Source of the DNA: a virus
Strand: one strand, 5' to 3'
Virus record (IMG/VR): IMGVR_UViG_3300046478_000024
Location: 1 to 41,575 of that record
DNA: 41,575 nucleotides
Shown: piece after piece, positions 21,818-28,421 of the stretch
Layout of the letters: every line of letters begins with the position of its first letter
Position numbering within the stretch: the stretch's first letter is position 1
Position numbers and translations under genes: made by a program
Notes under the pieces: generated by a model
What the model was told of the DNA's origin: nothing
The model's database searches: none
What the model saw: only the letters and a program-made list of their open reading frames with translations

Positions 21818-23626
21818 CTATTCGGTGATGCCGATGTTGTGCAGCAGGGTCCGTATTTCTTCGAGGATTTCGGCCTCTTTTTCCAAGAAGGCCAGTTCCA
21901 GTTTGGCGGTGCCGGCCGCTTTGATCTCTTTGGCTTGCGCTACGGGGGTCGCGCCGTAGAGGCCGACTTTCCCGGCCGCTTTGCCGAGCGTCAGTTTTTC
22001 CGCGTTGAGCTTCAATACGGCGTTTGGAAATTCGCCCTGGACCAGCGGGGTTGATGTCGAGCTGTTGGCGATGTAGAGCTGATTGTTAGCCGATACCGAT
22101 TTGCCTGCCTCGAAGCCGAGGTAGACGCCGCCTTCGCCCGTGGCTTCCCCACCAGCTTCATAGCCGAGGGCGGTGGCGAAAGCAAACTGCGCAGTGAGTT
22201 TCGACAGGGCTTTCCAGCCGACGGCCGTGTTGCCGTTGCCGACTTGCATCGAGCCGAGCGCTTCCTCGCCGAGCGCAATGTTCTGGGCGCCCGTTGTGAG
22301 CGCCAGAAGCACGTTGTAGCCCACACCGAGGTTTTCGGCGGCGCTCGTCGCGTTGAAAAGCGCACGAAAGCCGATCCCCACGTTGTTTTTAGCGACCGCG
22401 CCGACCGCGTTTGCCATCGCTTCGATGCCGACCAGCAGGTTTTCTTCCCCGGTCGTCAGCGAGTGGCCCGCTCGCTCGCCGACCCCGATGTTCCCGCCAC
22501 CGTGGGTCAGGTTTCCGAGCGCCCCCGCCCCGTGTGCGGTGTTGTCTTCGCAGGACGCCGAGAGCGTCATTTCCGTGCCGGCGGTCGTGAGCGCGGCACC
22601 TTCGACTTTGATCGCCGCACCCGTTTCCGTGGCCGACAGTTCAAAGCCCGTGCTGCTGGACGCCTTCACCCAGTACGCAACCCCGGCCGCTAGGGTCGTC
22701 ACTCCTGAGGGTAGCTTGTTGAACACGACGTTAGGGACGTTGCTTTTTACCCAGCCTTTTGCTGCCGCCCCGGTCAGTTTGATGAGCGTGGCTCCGGTGG
22801 ACACTTCCGCAGAAGGTTTCACAGGGCCTTCGATCACTCCCGTCAGGCTTTCCAGGGCGCCGTCGCCGAACGCCATGTTGCCGTGATGTTTTTCCTGTTC
22901 GACTTTTGTGGTGGCGAGCATTTGGCTCAGCGCGTTCCGACCGACACCCATGTTTTCGCCACCCGGCGTGGACTGCACCCGCAGTTTTTCTTCGAGTTCC
23001 TTCTGGCCGACCGTGGCACCGGCTGAGTTGACCTCCCATTCCTGGGCGGTCGTGCCGACCACCACGCGGCTAGTGTTCCTCAGCTCCCAGATCGACCCGG
23101 CGTATTTGACGCCCGCGAGCACATCCACGAAGACCCCGAGCGGGAGTTCCCCGGTGAAGCCGACCGGGCGCACCCATGCCGTGGTGCCTTTCTTGACTTC
23201 CCACAGCCCACGTTCTGAGGCGGTCGTCTGGTTCGGGCAGAGCACGATGTTGCCTTCGACCAGCGTAACTTCGTCGGTTTCCGAGGAGGCCGGGATGCCT
23301 TTGGTCGTGACGTTCACGGTCGCTACGGCCTGGGCTGCGGGCAGTTCGGACTTTTTGACGGCTTCCTGGGCAATAGCTTCCGCCGACGCTTTGGAGAGCA
23401 CTTCGGTGTTCCCCGCCAACGCTTCGGTCGCGCCGGTCCCGAGCTTGCGCAGCCCGTATTTACTGGCTATCGGTCCAAGCAGCGCGGAGTTGAGCTGGCC
23501 TTCGCCGATGCCGCCCGGGCCGAGCATCGTATTGGCGATCAGTTCGAGGTCGCTCCCGTATTCGTCGAAGAGTTCGGCATTGGCCTTCGTGAGGCCATTG
23601 ACCACCACCGGCTTTGTGAGCGTCAC
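21818..23626 (-). CDS. tail fibre with trimeric-autotransporter-head-like repeats
   Basis: A GTG start overlaps a preceding stop (GTGA). In the 602-residue protein, residues 1-210 are an N-terminal attachment region with beta segments (GNIVLCPNQTTASERGLWEV). From about 220 to 540 there are irregular repeats with cores NxGVGRNAL, NIGVGERAGHSL, NLLVGIEAMA, NVGIGFRALFN, NLGVGYNVLLALT, NIALGEEALGSM, NTAVGWKAL, ATALGYEAGG. These resemble the beta-roll head repeats of trimeric adhesins, also used in phage fibres. The last 45 residues are a helix with heptads (KLELAFLEKEAEILEEIRTL). It is a receptor-binding candidate. Its place before the large terminase, away from the other fibres, is unusual. Confidence 0.8.
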   Translation of the reverse strand: MTLTKPVVVNGLTKANAELFDEYGSDLELIANTMLGPGGIGEGQLNSALLGPIASKYGLRKLGTGATEALAGNTEVLSKASAEAIAQEAVKKSELPAAQAVATVNVTTKGIPASSETDEVTLVEGNIVLCPNQTTASERGLWEVKKGTTAWVRPVGFTGELPLGVFVDVLAGVKYAGSIWELRNTSRVVVGTTAQEWEVNSAGATVGQKELEEKLRVQSTPGGENMGVGRNALSQMLATTKVEQEKHHGNMAFGDGALESLTGVIEGPVKPSAEVSTGATLIKLTGAAAKGWVKSNVPNVVFNKLPSGVTTLAAGVAYWVKASSSTGFELSATETGAAIKVEGAALTTAGTEMTLSASCEDNTAHGAGALGNLTHGGGNIGVGERAGHSLTTGEENLLVGIEAMANAVGAVAKNNVGIGFRALFNATSAAENLGVGYNVLLALTTGAQNIALGEEALGSMQVGNGNTAVGWKALSKLTAQFAFATALGYEAGGEATGEGGVYLGFEAGKSVSANNQLYIANSSTSTPLVQGEFPNAVLKLNAEKLTLGKAAGKVGLYGATPVAQAKEIKAAGTAKLELAFLEKEAEILEEIRTLLHNIGITE

Positions 23627-23754
23627 CGCCGTTCCCCTTTCATAGCTTCACCCAGCATCCAGAAGAAGAAGCGTCCAGGAGAGTCGGGCGTCTCATCGGC
23701 CGTCGCGCCAAGCGCGCACGTGAGGCCAGCGTTTTGTGACCGCGAGCGTCATCC
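23623..23754 (-). other. interval with possible tiny reading frame ending at the fibre start
   Basis: In one frame the minus strand codes a plausible segment (TADETPDSPGRFFFWMLGEA) ending in GERR, and its stop overlaps the fibre GTG as GTGA. No ATG, GTG or TTG stands before the plausible part. It lies in the same frame as the gene ending at 23755, after two stops. It may be the remnant of a longer gene, or a short gene starting at one of two internal ATGs. Confidence 0.3.
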
Positions 23755-24018
23755 CTACACCCGCAGTAGCCGGCGAGCCTCAGCCATCGGCCTCTCGGCC
23801 TCAGCCTCCGAGGATGCGCAAACGCTAACCGTCTCTCCGGTTCGCAACGCCTCAGCTATCGCAGCGACCATCACCAGCCGACAGCCGAACGGGCGGGCAC
23901 CGCCCATCACCATCCGGGCGGGCTTGAGGGACTTGCCTTCGTAGACCTGCTTCTGCCACGGCAAAAGCTCAGGCAGCGGGGCGTGGAGATTAGCGCGCAG
24001 GAACTCAGCCGGTTCCAT
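23755..24018 (-). CDS. mini P-loop-like protein with degenerate Walker A
   Basis: The 87 residues read like the start of a terminase or helicase: LPELLPWQKQVYEGKSLKPA, then MVMGGARPFGCRLVMVAAIA, then GETVSVCASSEAEAERPMAE. The order 'l.pwQ...' (Q-motif-like), a Gly-rich loop and a following strand matches an ATPase N-terminus. The loop has Cys-Arg where Gly-Lys-Ser/Thr would be, and nothing resembling Walker B follows. The ATG shares its A with the previous stop (TGATG). A small protein derived from an ATPase fold, with lost catalysis, is the cautious reading. Confidence 0.6.
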   Translation of the reverse strand: MEPAEFLRANLHAPLPELLPWQKQVYEGKSLKPARMVMGGARPFGCRLVMVAAIAEALRTGETVSVCASSEAEAERPMAEARRLLRV

Positions 24019-24530
24019 CAGCTCCGTCCCTCCAGTAGCCGTTCTAGCCGGTCATGCCAAGCACGATGACGCTCAACGAGATCAACGACGGGCGAGATCC
24101 CCGGTTCGGTATCGACCGGGTTAGGGAGGATCGCACCACAGAGGCCGCAGCCGAACATCACGCGTCCATGCTCAAAGACATTCCCTAGCACCATCTCTCG
24201 TATCACACGCGGTTCCAAGGCAGCGACGAACCCGGAGAACATCCCGCACTGCTTGCAGCCCGCGACGTTATGCCGGACGCAGGTGCGCATCTTCGCGGAC
24301 ACTTCGCGTTCGTTGTCGCGCACGAAGTCACTCGCCTTCGAGCGGTAGTTGCCGCCAGGCGACGTGTGTTCAACCCACATCTCGCTCTCCCACTCCGTCC
24401 CCTCGGCCGGCTCGTGGAACGTCCGCAGAACGAGGGTCCGACAACGGCCCCCACGAAGATTGCGGACCTTGTCGAGCCAGACCTCACCCGCCTTCGGCGC
24501 CTGCTCCGGCAGATCCAGACGGTCGCTCAT
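24018..24530 (-). CDS. Cys/His-containing hypothetical phage protein
   Basis: The start at 24530 gives 170 residues beginning MSDRLDLPEQAPKAGEVWLD; a longer frame to 24638 is less likely because it overlaps the previous small gene. The first half is a beta-rich SH3-like part (GEVWLDKVRNLRGGRCRTLV). The second contains two Cys pairs, CVRHNVAGCKQC and FGCGLCGAI, that could bind zinc. The function is unknown. It is coupled to the P-loop-like gene. Confidence 0.65.
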   Translation of the reverse strand: MSDRLDLPEQAPKAGEVWLDKVRNLRGGRCRTLVLRTFHEPAEGTEWESEMWVEHTSPGGNYRSKASDFVRDNEREVSAKMRTCVRHNVAGCKQCGMFSGFVAALEPRVIREMVLGNVFEHGRVMFGCGLCGAILPNPVDTEPGISPVVDLVERHRAWHDRLERLLEGRS

Positions 24531-24540
24531 CGGCCGGCCT

Positions 24541-24762
24541 TCATGGCCCTCCGCAGGCGCTCGTTGCGCTTGTCGATGAGACGCCGCCGCTCGCCTCAAG
24601 CGCTTGCTCCAAAGCTTGGCTGAGCCTGCCGGGGCCATCCGTCAGCTCCCTTTCGACGGCCCCCTCGTCGGTTGCGTCGCCACTATCCCAGTCCTCCCAG
24701 TCTGTCTCGCCGCCGAAGGTGATGTTGCTTGACGCTGACCAGCAGATGCGGTACTCGATCAT
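24541..24762 (-). CDS. small acidic phage protein
   Basis: The 73 residues begin MIEYRICWSASSNITFGGET, with Trp/Asp-rich text after it and a helical stretch (GRLSQALEQALEASGG). Its ATG overlaps the stop of a 21-codon gene as ATGA. Openings of the type 'YRI.WsassN..f.g' are frequent in small phage genes. No function can be assigned. Confidence 0.6.
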   Translation of the reverse strand: MIEYRICWSASSNITFGGETDWEDWDSGDATDEGAVERELTDGPGRLSQALEQALEASGGVSSTSATSACGGP

Positions 24763-24824
24763 GCCCTCGCCACCCGGTTACGTGCATCGGCGAACTGCCG
24801 CGCTGTGAGCTCGACCTCGCTCAT
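24759..24824 (-). CDS. 21-residue micro-protein
   Basis: A 22-codon frame (first residues MSEVELTARQFADARNRVA) has ATGA overlaps with both neighbours: its ATG overlaps the stop of the gene at 24821 and its stop overlaps the ATG at 24762. The double coupling argues that it is translated, if only to pass ribosomes along. No family is known. Confidence 0.5.
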   Translation of the reverse strand: MSEVELTARQFADARNRVARA

Positions 24825-25000
24825 GTCTTGACCTTCCCGAAAGTCCCGTCCGGGTGCGCGTTAGGCCCACGCTTGATTGGCGCTTCCTGCAAACGCTTGT
24901 TCCGAGCATCCACGATCCGGCGCCGCTCAAGCTGCTCCGGCGTCGGCGCTTTCTGCGCGAGCGCTTTCGCGCGATCCGCGATGTCGGTGGGTTTGGTCAT
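24821..25000 (-). CDS. small basic phage protein
   Basis: The start at 25000 overlaps the upstream stop (ATGA). The 59 residues are helical and Lys/Arg-rich (TKPTDIADRAKALAQKAPTP, EQLERRRIVDARNKRLQEAP) with a GRPN-like loose end. Perhaps nucleic-acid binding; not recognised. Confidence 0.6.
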   Translation of the reverse strand: MTKPTDIADRAKALAQKAPTPEQLERRRIVDARNKRLQEAPIKRGPNAHPDGTFGKVKT

Positions 25001-25188
25001 CGACCGACCACCGGTAGCGTCGAGAGGTCGATCAGGCCACGACTCCAAAGCGTCGGAACCGGGCACGGCCCCGTGTAGCCACGCGCCCGGTACACGAGCC
25101 AATAGACGCTGCGGATCTCACGGGACGCCGCCTGCATCCCGGCGCGTTCCGCACTGGCCCGTGCCTGCATCTTGCGCTTGCGGGTCAC
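24997..25188 (-). CDS. small basic phage protein
   Basis: A GTG start at 25188 makes a GTGA overlap with the membrane protein gene. The 63 residues are basic at the N-terminus (TRKRKMQARASAERAGMQAA). They continue SREIRSVYWLVYRARGYTGP and LWSRGLIDLSTLP. An alternative start at 25410 would run through the membrane gene in another frame and is rejected. Function unknown. Confidence 0.6.
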   Translation of the reverse strand: MTRKRKMQARASAERAGMQAASREIRSVYWLVYRARGYTGPCPVPTLWSRGLIDLSTLPVVGR

Positions 25189-25337
25189 GAGGACTCCCCG
25201 ACCGCGACCACAAGGCCCACGAGCACGAACGCGACGCCGGCCACGCCAAAGATGACGACACGGAAGAGCGTCTCCGCGAGCGCGGCCCCCACGAGGCAGA
25301 TGCCCCCGGCCGCCAAAAGGGGCGTAGCCATCCTCAT
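25185..25337 (-). CDS. small membrane protein with two hydrophobic segments
   Basis: The 50-residue product is almost entirely hydrophobic: TPLLAAGGICLVGAALAET followed by LFRVVIFGVAGVAFVLVGLV. This predicts two membrane passes with a short polar turn. Its ATG overlaps the upstream stop and its stop overlaps the next GTG. A holin or membrane-accessory role is possible, but no endolysin is nearby. Confidence 0.6.
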   Translation of the reverse strand: MRMATPLLAAGGICLVGAALAETLFRVVIFGVAGVAFVLVGLVVAVGESS

Positions 25338-25648
25338 CGCTTGCCCCGTTTCTGAACGATGGGGCGCGGCTGACCGACCATCCCACCAGCAGGCCGACGA
25401 GAGCCGTCACCCGTCAAGCCAAGCGAACGCGCCCGCTCGCCACCAGGCTCAAGCCCCTCCGCAGGCGCCATCGCGACCACCTCCCCGCCCCTCGGAGGCA
25501 GCTGCACAACCCCCGACCGCTGCGCGACGATCGCATCCCTACACCGCTCCTTGATCCAAGTCGAACGCGGCACCTCACCACGCGCACCTTCGATCGCCTC
25601 CAGTTCACGGGGGGATATACGAATCAGAATCTGCTCACTCGCAGCCAC
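25334..25648 (-). CDS. ribbon-helix-helix (Arc/MetJ-type) DNA-binding protein
   Basis: A GTG at 25648 is chosen; a longer frame to 25852 passes through repeats of simple sequence and the parS-like site. The product is 104 residues. Residues 3-45 fit a ribbon-helix-helix fold: the strand EQILIRISPRELEAIEGARG, then helices PRSTWIKERCRDAIVAQ. The tail is Pro/Gly/Arg-rich and probably disordered. A 15-bp palindrome 8 nt before the start is a likely operator, suggesting autoregulation of the whole leftward cluster of small genes. Confidence 0.7.
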   Translation of the reverse strand: MAASEQILIRISPRELEAIEGARGEVPRSTWIKERCRDAIVAQRSGVVQLPPRGGEVVAMAPAEGLEPGGERARSLGLTGDGSRRPAGGMVGQPRPIVQKRGKR

Positions 25649-25656
25649 ACCCAGAA

Positions 25657-25671
25657 GTATATCCGATATAC
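25657..25671. promoter_or_regulatory. palindromic operator candidate before the RHH gene
   Basis: GTATATCCGATATAC is a perfect 7-bp inverted repeat around one central base. It lies 8 nt upstream of the GTG at 25648 and includes a TATACT hexamer on the minus strand. A half-copy, GATATAC, recurs at 25614-25620 inside the gene. Ribbon-helix-helix proteins usually bind such short symmetric sites at their own promoters. Confidence 0.6.
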
Positions 25672-25821
25672 AAGCGAGAAGGGGCACAAAGCCCAAAACC
25701 ACCCTCGACACCCTAAACCCGCAGCACCCATGGGACAACGCGAAATGTAGCACCACACGCCACAACGCCGCAGTAGACCACCCAAAACACCACCCAAAAA
25801 ACAAGCCAAACACCAAAACCC

Positions 25822-25835
25822 GTTTCACGTGAAAC
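25822..25835. promoter_or_regulatory. parS-like centromere site
   Basis: GTTTCACGTGAAAC is a perfect 14-bp palindrome, identical to the core parS sequence bound by ParB in many bacteria, including streptomycetes and relatives. It stands in the longest non-coding stretch of the left half (about 25673-25973), which is rich in short CCACCCAAAA-type runs and holds no recognisable gene. No parA or parB gene was seen in the window. Confidence 0.75.
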
Positions 25836-25973
25836 ACAGTAGAGCCCTCCAACGAACCCGTATTCTTCGCGGAACCCGCCCGGCGCCCCCGGCTGTGGTG
25901 TTTGGTCGATAATTCTGGCGGGTAGGCGCCGCGCTTCGCGCTCTAGCGCCGTGAGAGTGCGCTGCGGGGGCCG

Positions 25974-26627
25974 CTAGGGCTTGAGACGGGCTTGGCCTTC
26001 TATGTCGTTAGCCCCGAGCTTGTTTAGTCGCTGCCCGAGGTTCTGGAGGCCAGCAGCAGCCTGTGCCGCGGTCACATACCCCTGTTGTTGCATCCAGGCG
26101 AACACAGCCCGGTTCTGGGTCATCAACAGGTCCGCTTCGTCCTCGCGGACCTTCGCTAGCCGGTCAGCGACTTTCGCGTCAAGAGCGTACTTAGCGACCC
26201 TGGTCCACACCTGCAGGGCCGCTTCCCTCGCCTGTACGTACGGGTGTAGTACAAGCTGCCCATGACGATCCCGCCCCATCCACGTAGACCGGCCCTTCAT
26301 CAAGTCCTGGCACACCAAACGCCAATGCTGATACGTGTACGCCGCCAGATCCAACGTCTCCTGCAAATGCTCCAACGGCGACCGGTCCGTAACCCCAAGA
26401 GCCTGCATCTGCCGCTCCGCGAACTGCAACGCCGTCTCCTCTTCAACACGCTCCCCAGCACGCCTACGCACCCCCTCATTCACACCATGCTTAGGACAAA
26501 TCGTCGCACCCCTAATCGGCCTACGCGTACACCGCGCCCCCGCCCTCACATGCCTCTCAGGAAACACCCACACACACTGACGCGGAAACACCGTCTGCGG
26601 CGGCAACACACCCGACTTCATAGGCAC
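25974..26627 (-). CDS. terminase small subunit-like protein with N-terminal Cys/His motif
   Basis: The 217-residue product has an N-terminal motif RCTRRPIRGATICPKHGVNE (Cys and His that could hold zinc), then an Arg-rich helix (VRRRAGERVEEETALQFAER). It continues with a long helical body, LGVTDRSPLEHLQETLDLAA, YQHWRLVCQDL, REAALQVWTRVAKYALDAKV, AKVREDEADLLMTQNRAVFA. This layout is common in proteins placed at the head of terminase operons of high-GC phages and often called small terminase. ATGs at 26627 or 26621 are both possible starts. It is 4.6 kb upstream of the large subunit, so the call rests mainly on its own pattern. Confidence 0.6.
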   Translation of the reverse strand: MPMKSGVLPPQTVFPRQCVWVFPERHVRAGARCTRRPIRGATICPKHGVNEGVRRRAGERVEEETALQFAERQMQALGVTDRSPLEHLQETLDLAAYTYQHWRLVCQDLMKGRSTWMGRDRHGQLVLHPYVQAREAALQVWTRVAKYALDAKVADRLAKVREDEADLLMTQNRAVFAWMQQQGYVTAAQAAAGLQNLGQRLNKLGANDIEGQARLKP

Positions 26628-27033
26628 AGCCTACCCAAAACACCACCCAAGGCCACACACAACCCGCGGAGAAACGGGTTCTGTGGATGCGGGTGGAGTC
26701 ATTGGTGGGGTCGGGTGGGTGTGGCCTGGCGGGCCGGGCGGTATGGAGGCGTGTTGGTGGGTGGCCGGCGAGTATGAAGCCTGTGTCGCTGTCGATGCGT
26801 TCGAGTAGGGCTGTGGCGGCGTCGTCGAGGGTGGTGCCGCATGCCTCGAAGTGGAGGCCGGCTTGCTCGTAGTCGATGAACCACACGTAGTCTGGGCGGT
26901 AGGCGTGGATGCGGATGGTTGGTCCGTCTCTAGATTCCGCCCGGCGTAGGAGGCGTGCGTATGGTCTAGCTTCGCGGTCCTTTCGCTGTCGCTTGTGTGC
27001 GATGTCTCGGCTGTTCGGGCGGGCTGTTCTCAT
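26557..27033 (-). CDS. hypothetical protein, C-terminal extent uncertain
   Basis: Residues 35-90 look like a genuine domain: TIRIHAYRPDYVWFIDYEQA, GLHFEACGTTLDDAATALLE, RIDSDTGFILAG. This is an alpha-beta pattern seen in small prokaryotic proteins of the HicB-like kind, but no partner is present. The last 60 residues are simple Arg/Pro and Cys/Val text that overlaps the next gene by 71 nt and may not be real. No ribosome site is visible, so a start or stop error is possible. Confidence 0.5.
   Translation of the reverse strand: MRTARPNSRDIAHKRQRKDREARPYARLLRRAESRDGPTIRIHAYRPDYVWFIDYEQAGLHFEACGTTLDDAATALLERIDSDTGFILAGHPPTRLHTARPARPHPPDPTNDSTRIHRTRFSAGCVWPWVVFWVGCAYEVGCVAAADGVSASVCVGVS
26661..26680. 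other. short hairpin upstream of the small-terminase-like gene
   Basis: AACCCG and CGGGTT form a 6-bp stem around an 8-nt loop, about 35 nt before the ATG at 26627. It lies inside the end of the preceding reading frame. There is no T-run. It could be an attenuator; the evidence is weak. Confidence 0.3.
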
Positions 27034-27145
27034 GCGGTGCAGGATACGGGGTGGGCGGTCGCTTCCAGTTTGCCGGCTCTGTCTGCCTCTGCGGGCTGGA
27101 CCGTGGTAGCTTCCACGTAAAGGCGCCAGCCCTGACGACCCGACT

Positions 27146-27172
27146 GGAGTGCTCGCTTGTCCCGAGCACTCC
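27146..27172. terminator. perfect 10-bp stem hairpin in control region
   Basis: GGAGTGCTCG at 27146-27155 and CGAGCACTCC at 27163-27172 pair perfectly around a 7-nt loop. It lies between the minus-strand gene starting at 27033 and the plus-strand gene at 27244. It could be a terminator acting in both directions or a repressor site. No T-run follows. Confidence 0.45.
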
Positions 27173-27243
27173 TAGCTCTTGGACATAGGCCCGGAGCCTT
27201 GGGAGCGTGGCGGGGGGATGTTCGGGGGGTGTATGATGGGGGT

Positions 27244-27468
27244 GTGGCCGCTTTCGACGCATTCGCTTCCCGTGGGCGTGGGGTCCGTGTTGATGGGCAG
27301 GAAAGGACTATCCTCCGCAACCTGGAGATGGTGGTCGACGCGACTACCCAGCAGATGGACACCGTGGATGGGGCACTCCGGCGACTCGTGAGGGAGGGGC
27401 TGGTGACGGTTAGGGGTCAGAGGCCGCGGGTTTACGAGATCACTCGCAAGGGGCGACAGGCGGCGTAG
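27244..27468 (+). CDS. winged-helix transcriptional regulator, possibly leaderless
   Basis: A GTG at 27244 gives 74 residues. They fit a compact winged helix: DGQERTILRNLEMVVDATTQ, VDGALRRLVREGLVTVRGQR, and the wing PRVYEITRKGRQA. A TATGAT hexamer at 27232-27237 would place a transcript start close to the GTG itself, so translation may be leaderless. It is the first plus-strand gene after the structural block, and with the winged-helix gene at 27848 it may form a control switch. The 3' end overlaps the convergent gene at 27440 by 29 nt. Confidence 0.6.
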   Translation: MAAFDAFASRGRGVRVDGQERTILRNLEMVVDATTQQMDTVDGALRRLVREGLVTVRGQRPRVYEITRKGRQAA

Positions 27469-27628
27469 ACCCTTCGAGTTCGGCTATGCGTAGGAGCTCG
27501 CGTGCTGTGTGCGAGACACCGTTCCCGCCTGTGCAGGGCTGGTATCTGGGTGCCCGGCAGATAGGGCAGTGGGCGTAGAGGGCGTTGGCCTCTACTGGCA
27601 TGGTTGGGTGCTGCGTTGGGTTGTTCAT
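27440..27628 (-). CDS. small zinc-ribbon-like phage protein
   Basis: The 62 residues contain AHCPICRAPRYQPCTGGNGV followed by SHTARELLRI. The C-x2-C-x5-8-C...H spacing is typical of small zinc-binding proteins of high-GC phages with a CPxCxAxxxxPC core. There is no ribosome site: a hairpin touches the ATG. The role is unknown, perhaps DNA or RNA binding. Confidence 0.6.
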   Translation of the reverse strand: MNNPTQHPTMPVEANALYAHCPICRAPRYQPCTGGNGVSHTARELLRIAELEGSTPPVAPCE

Positions 27629-27646
27629 GCCTGCCTATCGGCAGGC
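27629..27646. other. hairpin directly 5' of the zinc-ribbon gene start
   Basis: GCCTGCC at 27629-27635 pairs with GGCAGGC at 27640-27646 around TATC. The 7-bp stem ends one base before the ATG at 27628, in the position where a ribosome site should be. It may control translation of the gene, or be a terminator for transcripts arriving from the right. Confidence 0.4.
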
Positions 27647-27847
27647 GCAGCCAAGAGCTTGAGGGCAGAACGACAACGACCCGCACAGGGCGGGCCGCCG
27701 TTTGCTACCGTCACGGGTGATCGAAGTCCGTGGCATGAGGGTACCAACCTCCGCTGACACTCCAAGCTCGCGGAGCCACCCAACGCCTCGTTCGCCCGTC
27801 AGAGGGGCCACGCGTCGGGCTACCCGGCAGCGTTCGCGCAGCGTCTC
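27647..27847. other. non-coding interval
   Basis: No credible gene was found on either strand in this 200-bp stretch. No tRNA-like cloverleaf, long repeat or strong promoter was seen. It separates two minus-strand small genes. Confidence 0.4.
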
Positions 27848-28114
27848 TTAAGGCTTCTCTCTCTGCGCTGCTGGCGTCTTCCATGTCGCTAGCCGCCCCT
27901 TCTCCGTCAGCCACCACGCCAACGGACGGCCACGCCTGTCCAGCTGACGCTCGCACCTCAGCAGCCCCTCGCGCTCCAGGCGCCGCAGCAGCTTCGAGAG
28001 CTGCCCCGCATCCTTGACACCAGCAGCAGGAGCGATCAGCACGTTCGACGCGCCGGGGTGCTTCTCGACGGCCTCAAGGACAGCGCGGGTACGGACGGTG
28101 CGTCTCACGGCCAT
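27848..28114 (-). CDS. winged-helix DNA-binding protein
   Basis: The start at 28114 gives 88 residues. RTRAVLEAVEKHPGASNVLI, AAGVKDAGQLSKLLRRLERE and GLLRCERQLDRRGRPLAWWL form three helices and a wing, as in MarR/ArsR-type regulators. It overlaps the end of the upstream gene by 10 nt. It is a candidate repressor of the divergent promoters at 28341-28384. Confidence 0.65.
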   Translation of the reverse strand: MAVRRTVRTRAVLEAVEKHPGASNVLIAPAAGVKDAGQLSKLLRRLEREGLLRCERQLDRRGRPLAWWLTEKGRLATWKTPAAQREKP

Positions 28115-28332
28115 GGGTCCGGGATTAGCCGATCGTCGGCCTCCGCAAGATCCGCTCCCTCTGCCAGCCAGCGACTGACGTCTCGATGAAGCGGACACAT
28201 GCCGGTGTAGGTCGAATGGTCGCAGCGGCCCACGTAGGCCCCATCCGCTGTGTGTTGGCGGACAGGACAGTTCCCCGTGAAGTGTCGCGAGTCTTTGCTG
28301 TTGGGGAGCCTGCGCCATCGGAAGATGCTCAT
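28105..28332 (-). CDS. small Cys/His-rich protein
   Basis: The 75 residues begin MSIFRWRRLPNSKDSRHFTG. They contain NCPVRQHTADGAYVGRCDHS and YTGMCPLHRDVSRWL, giving four Cys and four His that could bind metal. The ATG is only about 2 nt after the start site expected from the minus promoter at 28341-28370, so the mRNA may be nearly leaderless. Confidence 0.6.
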   Translation of the reverse strand: MSIFRWRRLPNSKDSRHFTGNCPVRQHTADGAYVGRCDHSTYTGMCPLHRDVSRWLAEGADLAEADDRLIPDPWP

Positions 28333-28340
28333 GTTCCAGC

Positions 28341-28370
28341 ATTGTATCATCTTTGTTGACAAGAACGCAA
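28341..28370 (-). promoter_or_regulatory. leftward sigma-70-type promoter
   Basis: On the minus strand, TTGCGT (28370-28365) and TACAAT (28346-28341) are 18 bp apart. Transcription would start close to 28334, next to the ATG at 28332. It overlaps the rightward promoter. A TTGTTGACAA imperfect palindrome (28352-28361 region) lies between and could be an operator shared by both. Confidence 0.5.
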
Positions 28371-28384
28371 ACCCGTGCTAGCCT
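28356..28384 (+). promoter_or_regulatory. rightward sigma-70-type promoter
   Basis: TTGACA at 28356-28361 is a perfect -35 box. TAGCCT at 28379-28384 follows at 17 bp, preceded by TGC as in extended -10 elements. It drives the plus-strand cluster starting at 28422, whose first gene has an AAGGAG site. Confidence 0.65.
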
Positions 28385-28421
28385 CCCTCGGGTTACCGGC
28401 AGCAGGAACTAAGGAGACAGC

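Noticed and set aside
27105-27125. Second parS site (CTTCCACGTAAAG)
   Set aside because: The palindrome is broken at several positions compared with the perfect site at 25822-25835.
26966-27262. Arg/Pro-rich minus-strand frame over the control region
   Set aside because: It crosses a perfect hairpin and has low-complexity text without family features.
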